Source of the DNA: Embiotoca jacksoni
Lineage: Eukaryota > Chordata > Actinopteri > Embiotocidae
DNA: 64,000 bases
NCBI GenBank assembly: GCA_022577435.1
Contig: JAKOON010000023.1
Location: forward strand, 4,957,501-5,021,500
Reading direction: 5' to 3'
The notes beneath the pieces are model-generated. The model was given only the letters and a program-made list of their open reading frames with translations. It was not told the DNA's origin and did no database searches. Shown in pieces: positions 12,936 to 24,959 of this stretch. Positions within the stretch are counted from its first letter, which is position 1. Every line of letters starts with the position of its first letter. Both the position numbers and the translations under genes were made by a program.

Positions 12936-15732
12936 CAAAAAGTACGTTAACCCCACCCAAAGAAAATCCAACTGCATTCCTCATAGACTAGAAAATGTTT
13001 TGGAAAAACCTGCCTTTCTTTATGCATTTATCTTCTAAAAGTTTGACATCCCCCTCTTGCTGAAGTGCATTATTGGCTCACATCTCTTATGCTTATGTTT
13101 GCATTCATATCCACGCACATTTTTGCCATACACTGCAATGATTTGAATGCTATTAGCATGCATTTTGCACAACCAACTCCGCGTAGACTCACTGACATTT
13201 AGGTTGTCAAGCCTTTTCTGCGGCTTTAAACATAAGTGAAAATTAAAAGAACGTTTGTGCTGCTGACACAAACCAAAGCACAGCAATAGTTTAACTTGAA
13301 AACATTTTGCAAGGATATTGTACCAGAATACAGCAGAGTGACAAAAAGAGCATTAACATTGATATAGAAGAAACTAAACCTACTGGAGTTCGATGAAAAG
13401 AGACGCTAAGTCAAATGACTTTGAAGCACAAGAACAAGTAATGCATTTATTGAGACATCACTCAGCATTATACTATGTACAATGTGCTGCATTGTAAAGA
13501 AAAAAAAAACACGTTATTTGTTTAATGTAAAGGATACATTTTTCAGTAAGCTTACTTTTACAGAGAAAGAAATGTAATACAAACTATAGCATCTTTTTTT
13601 CTTGTCTTTCTTTATTCATTATATGTATCTACAGTACTCTCATTTGCGCTGCTTCCCTGTCTATATACTCAGTTATAGCCTATACTCTGCACCACTTTGG
13701 GATGAAAAGGGTCTGTGCTCGATTATGTTTTAAGATGTAGTTTGCAACAGTGTTGGTGGATCCCTCCCGTTTGTGAGAGGAGTGAAATCAAAGCAATCTT
13801 CTTGGCTGCACTTAAGAGGCCTTCATGTGCTGTAACCGACCTACCTTTTCACAGAGGACGATTTCGAACACTGGAAGGGGGAAGTTTGAGAACAATACAA
13901 AAATATATATATTTCCAGTTATAGACTATGTGCACCTACAATAGGTATTAGCAAGGCCAGCATTTGAGAGTGGTTGTAAAATAAAAAACAGTATGCTGAT
14001 AGCTTCTCATCTTCCCAACAGCTTCCCATAATGCTACTGTACCCAGTGCTTATTAATTTGATAAAACCGAACAGGATCATATCCACCTGAAAATATCTTT
14101 AAATATATACACCCCCCTTCAACCCTTTTTTTAATTTATTTTTTTTATAGAGTGCGACACAGTTTTGGAATTGCTGAACATAAATTCTTAATAAAACAAG
14201 ACAAGCAAACTGGCATGTTATTTTGTTATAGGCCATTTGAATAAAAACAGCCCCACAAGAAGAGGCTTCACTATCTATAAGCAAGATGCAGAAAAGAAAA
14301 GAAGGAGAGAGATTTTGATGCAGACTCATCAAAATGCAAAGTCTACAGATAGCATAGCAAGGGCTTGAGCAGACCTCAGCTGAGCTTTTTGCAAGGCACG
14401 AGACCAGGACAGGATGGACAGCATCTGAGGAGAGGAACATAGAAGGAAATCCATCACGCGTCTTAGTCATCCTGTTGTTCCATCAGTCTCTCAGAAGGAA
14501 ACAAGGAAACAGTTTGTACTAAGACTGAGTAGCTCTTTCTTTCCTCACTGGCCAACCAGAATAAACTAACATATTGTATGGTTGAGGTTTGCAAGTTGGA
14601 ATGATGTAGTTTGATTGTGTTCCTCATTATACAGCACTATCGAGTAAACAAGAAGTCTGATTATCTACTCTCTTGAAATCAAATTAACTGTTTAGCTGAA
14701 GTCATTTGGATCCTAAGAGTTTGTTGTTCCTGTTCCATGTGATTTCTTCCCCCGCGTTAGTGAAATATGTGAAATAACAGACAGCACTAATAACCCAGCA
14801 TTACAGAAGCGCCAACATGTCTGCATTTGCAATGGATGATGGATTGAATGTTCCTCTAAATGCAGCGGATGTCTGTCACAATGAATGTGATCTGCAGCTA
14901 GTCAGGGAGTGGCTCCACTTTTTGTCTCGCATGAAGCGCGGCGGCATCAAGCTGTCAGATGGACTAGTTGTGCTTATTGGGGAAGACAAGTTATGTTCAC
15001 TTTCATTTTCCCGAGACATTGTCAAGATGATGGAGAATGTTCAAAATATTCAGTTTCCCTTTTTTTTTTTCTCTCTCTTTTTTTCCCCCCCACATTAATG
15101 AGACTAATTTCTTTTGGCCTATTCAGGAGTTCTGTTTGTCAACAAAAGACTAAAAAGACGTTTTTATAATAAAGATCGATGACAGTACGGTATAATGAAG
15201 AACTGCCAGTTATGCTGCATTCTAAATGTCCTGTAACAATAAGCCTCGACCTGCCATAGCTGTTTTCATCATACTCAGAGAATAGCCTTCAGTGAGCTGT
15301 GAATAGCAGCTTGATGTCATATTTCTGAAATATTTTTCTTTTAAACGCAGTAAAAGTAATACATGATTGAATGCTCTGTGATTCAAAATTGCAACGAGAA
15401 CAACATCTGGAAGACAATGAGAGTGAACATCAGGCATTTTTCTGTGGGCAATAGTTACAATTTTCAAATGCTCACCAAACACACCAGTACTTTCAATTAA
15501 ATATCTTTATGTTAATGAAATCCCAAACAAACTGGCAAGCAAAAGCTCTTTAACAACTATTTCAACAAATGGTACTGCAATAATGGCCAGTTAATGGGCT
15601 TGCAAGACATAATTAATTGGGTTTCATAGCATTGCTATTAATGTTCTTAAAAATAAACTGTTAATCCTGTTATAAATGCAATGTGTTGTTAAATATGGAG
15701 CATTCATAAGGCAGGAATAAATATTAGCTTTT
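12936..15732. other. Anonymous noncoding DNA
   Basis: No gene seen. Two overlapping frames at 14817-15169 run into a pyrimidine tract (15058-15092) and have no domain. The part at 15480-15720, with several TTAAT-type motifs, looks less decayed and may be conserved noncoding sequence, which only alignment could show. Confidence 0.45.
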
Positions 15733-16680
15733 TAGTGGACTACAGCAGGATGTACCACATTAGACCAAGGGTGGTATATTGGGAGATCTGGGGACCAAGC
15801 TAGCAGGTTTTGTTTCTGGAAATGTCTTAAAATGATATGATGCATCATTGTGCTGGAAGCATTCATTAAATAAAAAAAAGGGTAAGCTAAATGAAAAATG
15901 TATTTTGTCAGAACCGTTTTGGGACGCTGTATTATTAAAATAATGATCAGCTTGCACCAAAGAAAAACCTCGACGAGCACCCTGTACAGCCTCCATACAA
16001 GAATGGACCTGTGGGTTCATGCAGTTTATGCTAAATTGTCACCCTGCCGTGACCACGTTGCAACACAAACCTTTACCTTTGGCAAAGCGTCCCACTGTGC
16101 AGCAGTGATGACATCCCTATGGCTGCTTCTTCTCGTTCGTTTGGAGTTGACAGAGTGGAACCTGGCATGGTGCTTTGCTGCAATGGTGCGTCCATTTTAA
16201 GATTTGACTAGATGTCTGATTTCAGATGCCTTTCTGCACATCACTGTAATACTGAGTTGTTTTTGTGGGGGCAATCTGTCAGCTGGAGCAAATCTTATTG
16301 TTCCTTTGTGACCTGTCCTGGCAACACGGCATCTTCGTCCACAAACCTGTCACTGACTGCAGCATTTGCTCGTTTGTTCATAGGTTTTGCTGATGGTACC
16401 ATTCTGATTAAACTGAACCCACTGTAGGGAGTACATTTCTCCAAATGGTGCATGTGTTTTTGTTGGAATTAGCACGCCTGGGATCATACATCATACCACA
16501 TTCAAAGTCGCTCAAATCTACCATTTAGTCAAACAGTTACTGAACCTCTCAACCCTGTTTGCATGCTTTACACTTATGCATTATTCATATACAGTATGAC
16601 TCACTGTCTGGAGGAACAAGCTATTTGTGTATAAGAAAATGTGTGCTTAATAAAGTGGATAGCAAGTGTTCCGGAGATCT
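15733..16680 (-). mobile_element. Degraded Tc1-like DNA transposon
   Basis: On the minus strand this is a decayed copy of a Tc1-like transposon. Reading from high to low coordinates: a terminus-like CCACTTTATTAAGCACAC near 16650; a transposase N-terminus-like stretch at 16464-16523 (LSDFECGMMYDPRRANS); a piece around 16040-16060 with GRVTI, matching the conserved GRVxIWR region; then FQHNDAS near 15840-15860 in place of the FQxDNAP motif; and SLVPRSPNIP near 15780-15800 in place of WPxQSPDLNPIEH. Several stops and frame changes interrupt it. The catalytic Asp of the DN motif reads as His. Family membership is inferred from the order and spacing of these motifs. No matching TIR was found at the low-coordinate end. 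Confidence 0.75.
15760..16060 (-). pseudogene. Tc1-like transposase catalytic-domain remnant
   Basis: The reading frame at 15760-16020 retains a collinear but eroded DDE domain: a stretch matching the region after GRVxIWR at its start, FQHNDASYH in the middle and SLVPRSPNIPPL near its end. In the family these are the regions carrying the second and third catalytic acids. The second Asp position reads as His, the spacing to the last motif is shortened, and a TAG sits directly after GRVTI. The product could not be an active transposase. The element around it is listed separately. Confidence 0.7.
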
Positions 16681-17189
16681 TTTCCAAGAACACCATCATA
16701 AAAAAAATCTAGTCACATGCACTTTTAGAAAGTTACCTTGGGCCTCCACCTTTTTAAATGTTTAAGCGTGGAGGAGCTCTGGTAGACCTTAATGTCAATG
16801 ATGACTTATAAAACTAGAAAGCACTTGGAGAGTGAAGAGCTCCGCCAAGGCCAATACTATACTCTTCTATGATATGCAAATCTCTCATCACTATATATGT
16901 CTGGATATATTTCCAAATCCATTAGAATGATGCCAAAAAAATCTTGTGTCTAGCTGAAGCCTCACATCTCTGCTCTTGTACCGGTTCCAGTTCTCCCCTA
17001 TAAAAACACTGTCCCTGAGAGCTCTATAACGACTGCCGGCTGTATTTGATTTGAGCACGTACGTGTCTATCCCCAAGGATTACTGGTACCTGTGAATGTA
17101 GGTTATGATAGGGAGTCATTGTATTTCTCGACTACCTTTATGTTTTGTCATTGTTTAACTGTATACCGCGATCTACAACGTTTTTCAAT
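16681..17189. other. Anonymous noncoding DNA
   Basis: No gene or repeat recognised between the degraded Tc1-like element and the next interspersed repeat. Confidence 0.5.
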
Positions 17190-17450
17190 TAGATTACATT
17201 TCATTTATATAGGGTCAAATCGCAACACTAGTTATCTCCGGGCACTTTACATCATAAGGTCAAGACCTTACAATATAATTAAGAGAAACACAACAGTTCA
17301 GCAATTCCCACATAAGTAGCATTTGGCCACGTAGGGGAGGAAAAGTCCCTTTTAACAGTAAGAAACCTCTGACAGAACCAGAATCAGAGAGGGGCGGCCA
17401 TCTGAATCAACCGGTTACCTTCTTGTGTTTCGGGCTGAGTAAAAACTAAA
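17190..17450 (+). repeat. Teleost interspersed repeat, class unassigned
   Basis: The order of phrases TTTCATTTATATAGGGTCAAA, CGGGCACTTTACAT, AAAGTCCCTTTTAACAG, AGAAACCTCTGACAGAACCA and GGGCGGCCATCTG then CCGGTT is a text I recognise as a highly repeated element in percomorph genomes. It has no coding capacity and I do not see its target duplication. Classification as SINE-like or DNA-transposon-derived is left open. Confidence 0.65.
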
Positions 17451-17806
17451 CATCTGACACACTGACCAGCGGAGACAAGGGTAAGCAGAGGAAGAAGGAG
17501 AAATCATTGCTAACTGCGAAGCTAGCAGAAATAGCACGTCAAGTATAAATTTAGCGAGGAATTTTGCAACACAGGAACCTGAGTTAAACAAGTGTGTTAC
17601 AAATCGAAATTAGCTGCTGTCAGGGGAGATATTTTGTGGTGGGGAGCTAAGATGTATGAGCTTAGATAAATCTTTGAACAGCAGCACCGCACGGTGCGTT
17701 AACAACAGGAAGTGACACGATACGCTTAGTATCAGATGTGACACAGGATGCAGGCTTAACATGTATGGCCTCTAGTAGGCCAACATGCTCTATCTGGTAA
17801 TGAATG
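17451..17806. other. Noncoding sequence immediately upstream of the Tc1 insertion
   Basis: No gene seen. It ends at the TA dinucleotide used as the Tc1 target site. Confidence 0.5.
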
Positions 17807-17808
17807 TA

Positions 17809-18031
17809 CAGTGCATCTGGAGAGTATTCATAGTGCTTCCCTTTTTCCACATTTTGTTGTTACAGCCTTATTCCAAAATGGATTAAATTCATTTTTTCCT
17901 CAAAATTCTACACACAATACCCCATAATGATAACGTGAAAAAAAAGTTTTTTTGTTTTAATTTTTGTAAATCTGTTAAAAATTAAAAACAAAAACAAAAT
18001 CACATGTACATAAGTATTCACAGCCTTTGCC
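17809..18031 (+). repeat. Left inverted repeat of the Tc1 element
   Basis: About 223 bp. It begins CAGTGCATCTGGAGAGTATT and ends with the inner direct repeat at 18002-18031 (ACATGTACATAAGTATTCAC). It includes ATACCCCATAATGA and CCTTATTCCAAAATGG, both found inverted in the right arm. Confidence 0.92.
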
Positions 18032-18211
18032 ATGACACTCAAAATTGAGCTCAGGTGCATCCTGTTTCCACTGATCATCCTTGAGATGTTTCTACAACTT
18101 GATTGGAGTCCACCTGGTAAATTCAGTTGATTGGACATGATTTGGAAAGACACACACCTGTCTATATAAGGTCCCACAGTTGACAGTGCATGTCAGAGCA
18201 CAAACCAAGCC

Positions 18212-18984
18212 ATGAAGTCCAAGAAATTGTCTCTAGATCTCCGAGACAGGATTGTATCGAGGCACATATCTGGGGAAGGGTACAGAAACATTTCTGCAGC
18301 ATTCAAGGTCCCAGACGGAAGCCACTCCTCAGTAAAAGGCACATGACAGCCCGCTTGGAGTTTGACAAAAGGCACCTGAAGGACTCTCAGACCATGAGAA
18401 ACAAAATTATCTGGTCTGATGAAACACAGATTGAACTATTTGGCCTGAATGCCAAGCGTCATGTCTGGAGGAAACCAGGCACCGCTCATCACCTGGCCAA
18501 TACCATCCCTACAGTGAAGCATGGTGGTGGCAGCATCATGCTGTGGGGATGTTTTTCAGTGGCAGGAACTGAGAGACTAGTCAGGATTGAGGGAAAGATG
18601 AATGCAGCAATGTACAGAGACATCCTTGATGAAAACCTTCTCCAGAGCGCTCTGGACCTCAGACTGGGGTGAAGGTTAATCTTCCATCAGGACAACGACC
18701 CGAAGCACACAGCCAAGATAACAAAGGAATGGCTTCGGGACAACTCTGTGAATGTCTTTGAGAGGCCCAGCCAGAGCCCAGACTTGAACCAGATTGAACA
18801 TCTCTGGAGAGATCTGAAAATGCCTGTGCACCGACGCTTCCCATCCAACCTGATGGAGCTTGAGAGGTCCTGCAAAGAAAAATGGGAGAAACCGCCCAAA
18901 AATAGGTGTGCCAAGCTTGTAGCATCATACTCAAAAAGACTTGAGGCTGTAATTGCTGCCAAAGGTGCTTCAACAAAGTATTAA
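18212..18984 (+). pseudogene. Tc1 transposase pseudogene (DD34E)
   Basis: The frame opens at ATG 18212 (MKSKKLSLDLRDRIVSRH) with the first helix-turn-helix of the paired-like DNA-binding domain, then breaks near 18310. The C-terminal part resumes in another frame at RRKPLLSKRHMTARLEF. About 83 residues (second HTH and linker) are missing compared with the usual length of about 340, and the original frame would stop at TGA 18344-18346. In the catalytic domain the DDE triad is present: Asp at 18418 (WSDET), Asp at 18691 (HQDNDPKH) and Glu at 18796 (NQIEHLW), with 90 and 34 residues between them, as in active relatives. An in-frame TGA at 18670-18672 stands where an Arg codon is expected (CGA to TGA). 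The C-terminus AAKGASTKY and stop TAA are intact. Two independent lesions make it non-functional. Confidence 0.93.
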
Positions 18985-19186
18985 GCAAAGTCTGTGAATA
19001 CTTATGTACATGTTATATTTTCGTTATTTATTTTTAATAGATTTGCAAAAAAAAATAACTTTGTCATTATGGGGTATTGTGTGTAGAATTGTGAAGAAAA
19101 AAAAATAATTTAATCCATTTTGGAATAAGGCTGGAACATAAAATGTGGAAAAAGTGAAGCTCTGTGAATACTTTCCAGATGCACTG
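18984..19186 (-). repeat. Right inverted repeat of the Tc1 element
   Basis: About 203 bp. The inner motif (18984-19012) and outer motif (GTGAATACTTTCCAGATGCA to 19186) mirror the left arm. The arm starts within or next to the transposase stop codon (TAA at 18982-18984), a compact arrangement typical of Tc1 elements. Confidence 0.92.
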
Positions 19187-19188
19187 TA

Positions 19189-22100
19189 AGTGAGAAATAT
19201 TTTGTAGAATCACCCCACGACTTGGATTTACTCCGAAGCTGAATGGGTTTTCCCCTGGCCAATGCTACTTCCAGCAAGTTTCCTGAAAATTGGGACAGTA
19301 GTTTTTCTAAGATCATAACAAAATCATGAATGTAGGGGAAAAACTTTTAAAAAAACTTAAAAAAAACTACTGCAAAGGGGAAAGCAATTAATATTACTTA
19401 AACATCCGTGTCAGCGTTGTCACTGAAACCATGTTAGTGCACTTAATTTGAGTATTTAGCTGCCAAAGTACAGCTGATAGTGTCTTACAAGTCTTATTTC
19501 ATTCCTCTAGAACACAAAAGAGACATTTTAAAATAGACATACCATGTGCCCACATACACACGTCACTAAATTGATGCTTTACAAAATAAGCAAATCCTTT
19601 CCGCACAACTATTTGAAACTACATTGTTAGGGTGTTTTGGATGACCCTAATGATAAACTCCTACAGGCAGTCTTACAAGAAGGTTCAGTTTTGACGGTCA
19701 ACTCAAATTGGTCAGACATGCCGGAAAAAGACCAACTGTGTGGTATATGTGTCAGGAGTGGGCCTTGAAACAGGCACGCTGACTCACCCACGGATACTGC
19801 TGAATGCTGACATCAAAACAAACAGACAGAGGAAATAAGCCGTGGCATTGAATCAACAAACAGCTGTCAACCATCCCTGCGTTACATTGACGGGCTGAGC
19901 CTTGGTGAGAACCACATAGCGTAAATGGGAAGGGACAGATGGACACGCTCCGTTTGGGTGACAGACGGCACAGCCCTGGGAAAGGTGTGGGACAGACAGC
20001 TTTTTATAGAGAAATATGTTTGACATCGTGGAAGCTTGCTGCAAAATCACATCAGGCTGCTCTGAAAAGGGTTTGTGACTCTGATGTCAGTGATAAAATA
20101 TGAAAGTATGAAAAAACATTTGCAAGATGCTGAGATATCCACAAGTAATCTCTTTCTGCACGACAAGGGAATTTGATGATCTAATTAGGCCTAATAATCA
20201 AATCCTCAATCAAACATTGCTCATAGTTTAAAGTCATCATCATCTTCATTTTGATCATAATAGATGCATTTCACTATGAGCTTTGAATGTGCACTGTTAG
20301 AATCTGAATGCCTATTTTTTCTCTATGAATAGAAAGTAATCAAACCAAATTGCCCTGGTGGGGTTGTCACAAAAGATGCATGTCAGCAGTCCCCCAATAA
20401 TGTAGTCAGTGATTGCATGTGATCTCCATAGTGATAGCAGTGCACATTACATATTTCCAGAATTCCCCTTGTGTATTCTGCATCACTCGCATAAATGGTA
20501 GCTCAGATATGGCCACGTGACAACACATTGCCATGACTTATTTAGCTCGTTTGATAATGCAAAGTTCTGCTCCAAACTGGTGTCAGTTGTTATTGTGTAT
20601 AGAGGAAAATATCAGGTAATATTAACCGTACTCCAGCACTTCTGGGTTTTCAGAATGACAAATAGTGTCTTGCCAATGGCATCACCCACCTATCAAACTC
20701 TAGGTGCAAATTGGGACACAGATTATATCTTCCCGTGTGTCCTTTGGGAAAAGCACGATGTATCCGTCTCCATCAACACCATAGATCTTCTCGAATTTGA
20801 CAACTCAACTCAATTGCCCTTGTCTAATGACTTGTATTCTGATATTGAAATGCAGAACAATATGCAACTGCTTCTGGGGAAACAGATGCAGACTGTCTAG
20901 GCTGTTAAATAACAATATGAAATTATATATTTCTTTAAAAGCAATGCCACTCACACATCTCCAATATAAATGATCTCGGATGAACTTTGATATTCAAATC
21001 TGTCAGGAGCCAACAGAGATGTTTGTATTGCTCTGAGGTTTTCCTTCAGTTTGTGGAAACAAATTGCGGGTCATCGATTCTCACAGACATATTTGCTGTG
21101 TAATGTTGGAAATGGAACACGCAAACCGAACAGCCAAACATCAGAAAGAACTATAAAGATACAGCCTGCAAAAGTATACTGTACATTCTTGGTATTTTTG
21201 TTGTCCTTATTATGTGAGATTAAAGAAAGGAAAGGTTATGACAGTAGATGTTTAAATTCTGTGTTTAAGCAGGAAGAAAGAAACTGCAAAGATCATTCAG
21301 CCATGCAGGTGAGACTGGAAACTGAACATTGTTGAATCTTTCTATAATGTGTCCCAGATGAGTGCTACTTTCTGATAAGACTAGAAAGGCAGTGTGATGT
21401 ATTTTGTTTGTATGAAGACCAACAAACAGTAGATATATTGGTTAACTGAGCATACATTTTCAAGATTTAAATTAAAAGTAAAAGCACATTTTTATAGTCT
21501 GAAAGCTGGATAAGATTGCATGAAAATGTTTTAAATTGTTTTTGTCCATGAAACAGGCATTTATGTTGTTTGTTTTAGTGACAAATGCAGATGACTGTAA
21601 GGAGTCAAATATTTTTAATGTAACTTGAAATAGCTTGTGATCAATTTTCTGCTTTAAAAAAAACAAAAAACGACATATTCCTTCTTGTAATGCTCAACAG
21701 CACAAAATAATGTGTCCCCCTCCTGGCAGTAAGACAGTTTGGACCTACAATCCTGTTTATAGAGCCACATTTTATTTGTCACTGACCATAGAACTAAAAC
21801 ATTACATGGAGGATTGGCAGACACAGTCTACAGTTTTGAACATTGAATGCTATTCACTCCACATCAAAATAGCAGTCGCTTTAATTATTTATTCAAAGCC
21901 GACATCAAACATTTTCTTTTGAAAAGAATCTTTAAGAAAACAACATATTGCAGGAATTCCTCATTTCTGGCTTGCTAAACTTGTAATTTGTGTATGAATA
22001 TCTTAACATTCAGATATTATCAAAACATTCTTGTTGACATATTTTTTACCAGTGCGGCTCACAATGCCATTATTTTGGGAACTTTATTCGCCCACAATGC

Positions 22101-23519
22101 CTGTCAAACCCGCCTCAGTACCTGAATAACAATTATTTACATCAAGCTTGGAATGAAGATTACTGATACATCAAAGGCGCGACCAAATTTCAACCCCTGA
22201 ATTTGCCAACATTTTTATACTTAAAGTTGTGGTTGCTATGCCAGCTTTGAAATTATTGTACAATATGTTTTATTTTAAATTATTTTTACTTCAGTATATA
22301 TTTGCATTTTCTTGGATGACAATTTTTTTGTTTTTAACTTGTAGTTTCTACTGATCTTTTTTGGACTCTACTTTCAGAACCGAATCCGTTTTTTTCTCCA
22401 ACCATTATGTATGATATCTCAGATAATTATTCTATAAGCAAACCTTCCAATTATCTATTCTTCAGATCTAACGCTTTTTGTTTTTTGGACAAAATATTCA
22501 CTGTTTTGTCTCAAGCTTCATCAGTATCTGCAAGAGAAAGCCATTTACCATCCACATATTTCTTATAGCAATTTTTCACCAATCCTGCAGTCATGATGCT
22601 TGACTTTTTTTTTTTTTCTTTTTTTGCACCTCATTCATCTCTTACGAATTCAATTATGGCATGTCTCAAATCCAGTGTGAGGTCACAACACAATGTCAAC
22701 AACAATCTCTCCGGTAGAGGATCGAGGTCCTGTTGATGGACACTTCACTGGGAGATGTTGGCTTTCATCAGAGCTTGAAACTCTGTTTTATTACTAAAGG
22801 ACAGTGTAACTAATCTCTCAGCCACACGGCTTCACAGTCAAAATACTAAATACCTTGTGACAAATAGAGGGGCAGTACTCCCAAATCAGACTAGGCATAA
22901 ATCAGTCACTTGATCCAAGTGGTTATAGAAGAATAAGTGCGTTTGTGTTTCGTATTGGTCTATTTTTTTTTTTTTATTCAGTGATCCAGGAGCAATTAGA
23001 AAAGCTTTCCTTGAGATGAATTAAGGACTTTTACTTTGTATATGAACTAGTTCACATTTTTGGGACTTGAATATGCAAAGACAGAGATCAAATTCCACCT
23101 CCTTCTTTCAAACTCTATGCCCCCAATGGCTTTTCTTGCTCTATATAACTTTGGTGAGTGGGTCAGATCAGACCGACTTGGCCAACCTATTACTCAGCTT
23201 CAGTCTTTGCTGTAATTATAGTCGGGTAACTCTTTTTGCATAATGGTTTACTCATCTACTCTGAAGGGCGGAACAATGAGTTATAAGTGGGGTTAACAAA
23301 GTGCGATGACGTTGAAGTAGTTCCAACAATGGCAGTGATGGTATAATTTTGACACACAACATACCATATGTGGTGGTGAAAGTATTTGGTAAAAGGCTGC
23401 TCCAGTAGTTTCAAAATTAACCTCAGGTCTATGGTCTTAGGATGCACAAACTGAAAACAATCGCCAATGGAGTGGGGTCAAACCCATAAATTCATGCAGT
23501 GATTTTGGGTCTGATAAAA
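19189..23519. other. Mostly anonymous noncoding DNA
   Basis: Directly after the Tc1 element, 19197-19325 contains CCTGGCCAATGCTACTTCC and AGTAGTTTTTC, which may be part of an old teleost repeat into which the Tc1 jumped. The longest frame here is 127 codons (20517-20900) with no recognisable domain. Long T-runs occur at 22605-22625 and 22962-22976. No gene supported. Confidence 0.45.
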
Positions 23520-23815
23520 CCAACCTACATTTTGCTAGAAGCAACTTTTTGAGCTCCTTGTCATATTGGACAGCACGCCGTAGGTGTCAGGGGGGTTCCT
23601 GGTCTTGTTGTCGCTGGCAGTGTTTCCAGCCAACTCCAGGACTTCAGAGGTCAGATACTCAGGCACAGTGACGTCATATAGCCTATGGAGCTCTGGCACT
23701 GCACTCTCCGCAGCGTTACTCCTCTTCAGCAGCCTGTGGACACAACTGAAACCCAGCACAAGGAAAGCGAGTATCAGCCCCTACCCTAACTTTTCTGGCA
23801 CCAGTCAAATATTTT
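23520..23815 (-). pseudogene. Histone H2A pseudogene
   Basis: On the minus strand the frame ending at 23535 reads VHRLLKRSNAAES, then EYLTSEVLELAGNTASDNK. These match the histone-fold core of H2A ([34 protein letters not shown]). After that point the similarity moves to another frame (AVQYDKELKKLL, matching AVRNDEELNKLL), so there is a frameshift. Upstream, DNA similarity to the H2A N-terminal region continues (CTCGC, then GTGCTGG and TTCAG), but about 10 bp coding for FPVGR are missing. A start codon is not preserved and the docking-domain C-terminus is lost or unrecognisable. Replication-dependent H2A genes lack introns and their mRNAs lack poly(A), so sequence alone does not say whether this is a retrocopy or a decayed gene copy. 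No poly(A) tail is visible. Confidence 0.8.
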
Positions 23816-24959
23816 TCAGTCTTTTTTCTTTCTTACAAGAAGTAAAAGAAACAACAACCTTGGTTATCCATGTAACCCCAGATTCTATGAGCACAGACAT
23901 ACTGCAGCTACAGTGGCCCTGAGAGCTGTTGCTACTGAGTTTACCCTCTCACACATACGCAGTTGTGAAGCAGAATTTAAAGAACCATTTGTTGCCACAG
24001 AAGCTGCCCATGAAGTTGAACAGTGATAGCCAGGTTAAATACAGGTGGTAACAAAAGGCGTGGGATCAAACTCCTGAATAGAGGGCCAAATTAAATCCAC
24101 ATATTAAAGAGAATAATTGCTGCCCTGTCTCACTGTGTTAGGGTGTCTTTTGCCTTTCCTGGGCCATTTCCACAGCTCTTTCATGAGCAAAACGTACTTC
24201 ATGCTTGTTGATTTAATCTCCATTTATCCATTCTTCTGCTATGTACCCCTGATTTCTTCTCAGAAAGCAGTAAACTTTTAGCTTCCCTGCAGAAAAAAAA
24301 CATCCCAGCTTTCCTCTTTTCTCATCAAGCCAGGTGTAGCACATCTTCCATTCTTTTGCTTGTTTTTGTGTCCAGCCCTGTGGGCGGTCACTTCTGCAGA
24401 TACTTTAAGCTTAGCCTCGTGAGGCATCTTCCCCTTTGGAGCTGCTCTCTAGCTGGGGCCCTGGTGAGTTGGTATTATATCCAAGCAGGCAGCTGAAGCA
24501 CCTGCTCATTACTTGCCTGTTCATTGTCGCTGGCATTGTCTGTGCTAACCCTTACCTTTGTTGCAGTGATACCAAGTTTGGTTTGTATCCTCTTTTACAT
24601 TGTGAGCTCACAATACATTTGGGCAGCTAATAGATGTAACCATGTTAACTTCCAAGTTTAGCATTTCTTTGATCTTATATCTAGTGCTGAGTGACAGCAC
24701 ACCTCAGAGATTGCCCTGTAAATTACACTTCATTCAAATACTGTAATTGCTGTGATTACAATTTATTCTTATTTTGTTATATTAAAAATACTGATATTTT
24801 AAGAGCTGCACGAAAGGAAACCTTGCTGTGCAGATAAATAGAAAAATAGCAAGGCACATTTTTGAGATCACCCTAAAATTTATTTTTGAGGTTTTTCAGG
24901 GAGCCCATCTCCTTTATTTTCAAGGATTAAAATATATCTATATCCCCTGGGGGTAATTT
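23816..24959. other. Anonymous noncoding DNA
   Basis: No gene or classified repeat recognised. Part of the 3' untranslated region of the LINE fragment that ends near 24960 may lie here, but I cannot delimit it. Confidence 0.45.

Larger units (their letters stand above)
17809..19186 (+). mobile_element. Tc1-like transposon, internally deleted
   Basis: A 1378-bp Tc1-type element. Both ends read CAGTGCATCTGG inward and each is flanked by the TA target dinucleotide (17807-17808 and 19187-19188). Long inverted repeats (17809-18031 and 18984-19186) each contain an outer and an inner copy of a motif with AGTATTCACAG, the IR/DR arrangement in which transposase binds twice per end. A transposase reading frame lies between them. 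Full-length elements of this group are about 1.6 kb, so the missing length agrees with a roughly 250-bp internal deletion visible in the transposase. The arms differ from each other at many positions, so the insertion is not recent. It cannot move by itself, although its ends look complete enough to have been substrates for a transposase supplied in trans. Confidence 0.95.

Noticed and set aside
14817..15098. 93-codon frame beginning MSAFAMDDGLN
   Set aside because: It ends in a pyrimidine tract read as a phenylalanine run, overlaps another frame, and has no recognisable domain.
18659..18988. Antisense frames of 91-109 codons across the Tc1 element
   Set aside because: They are shadows of the transposase reading frame on the opposite strand.
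20517..20900. 127-codon open frame on the plus strand
   Set aside because: No domain, signal or repeat-protein similarity that I recognise, and no splice or promoter context. A frame of this length is expected by chance somewhere in 64 kb.
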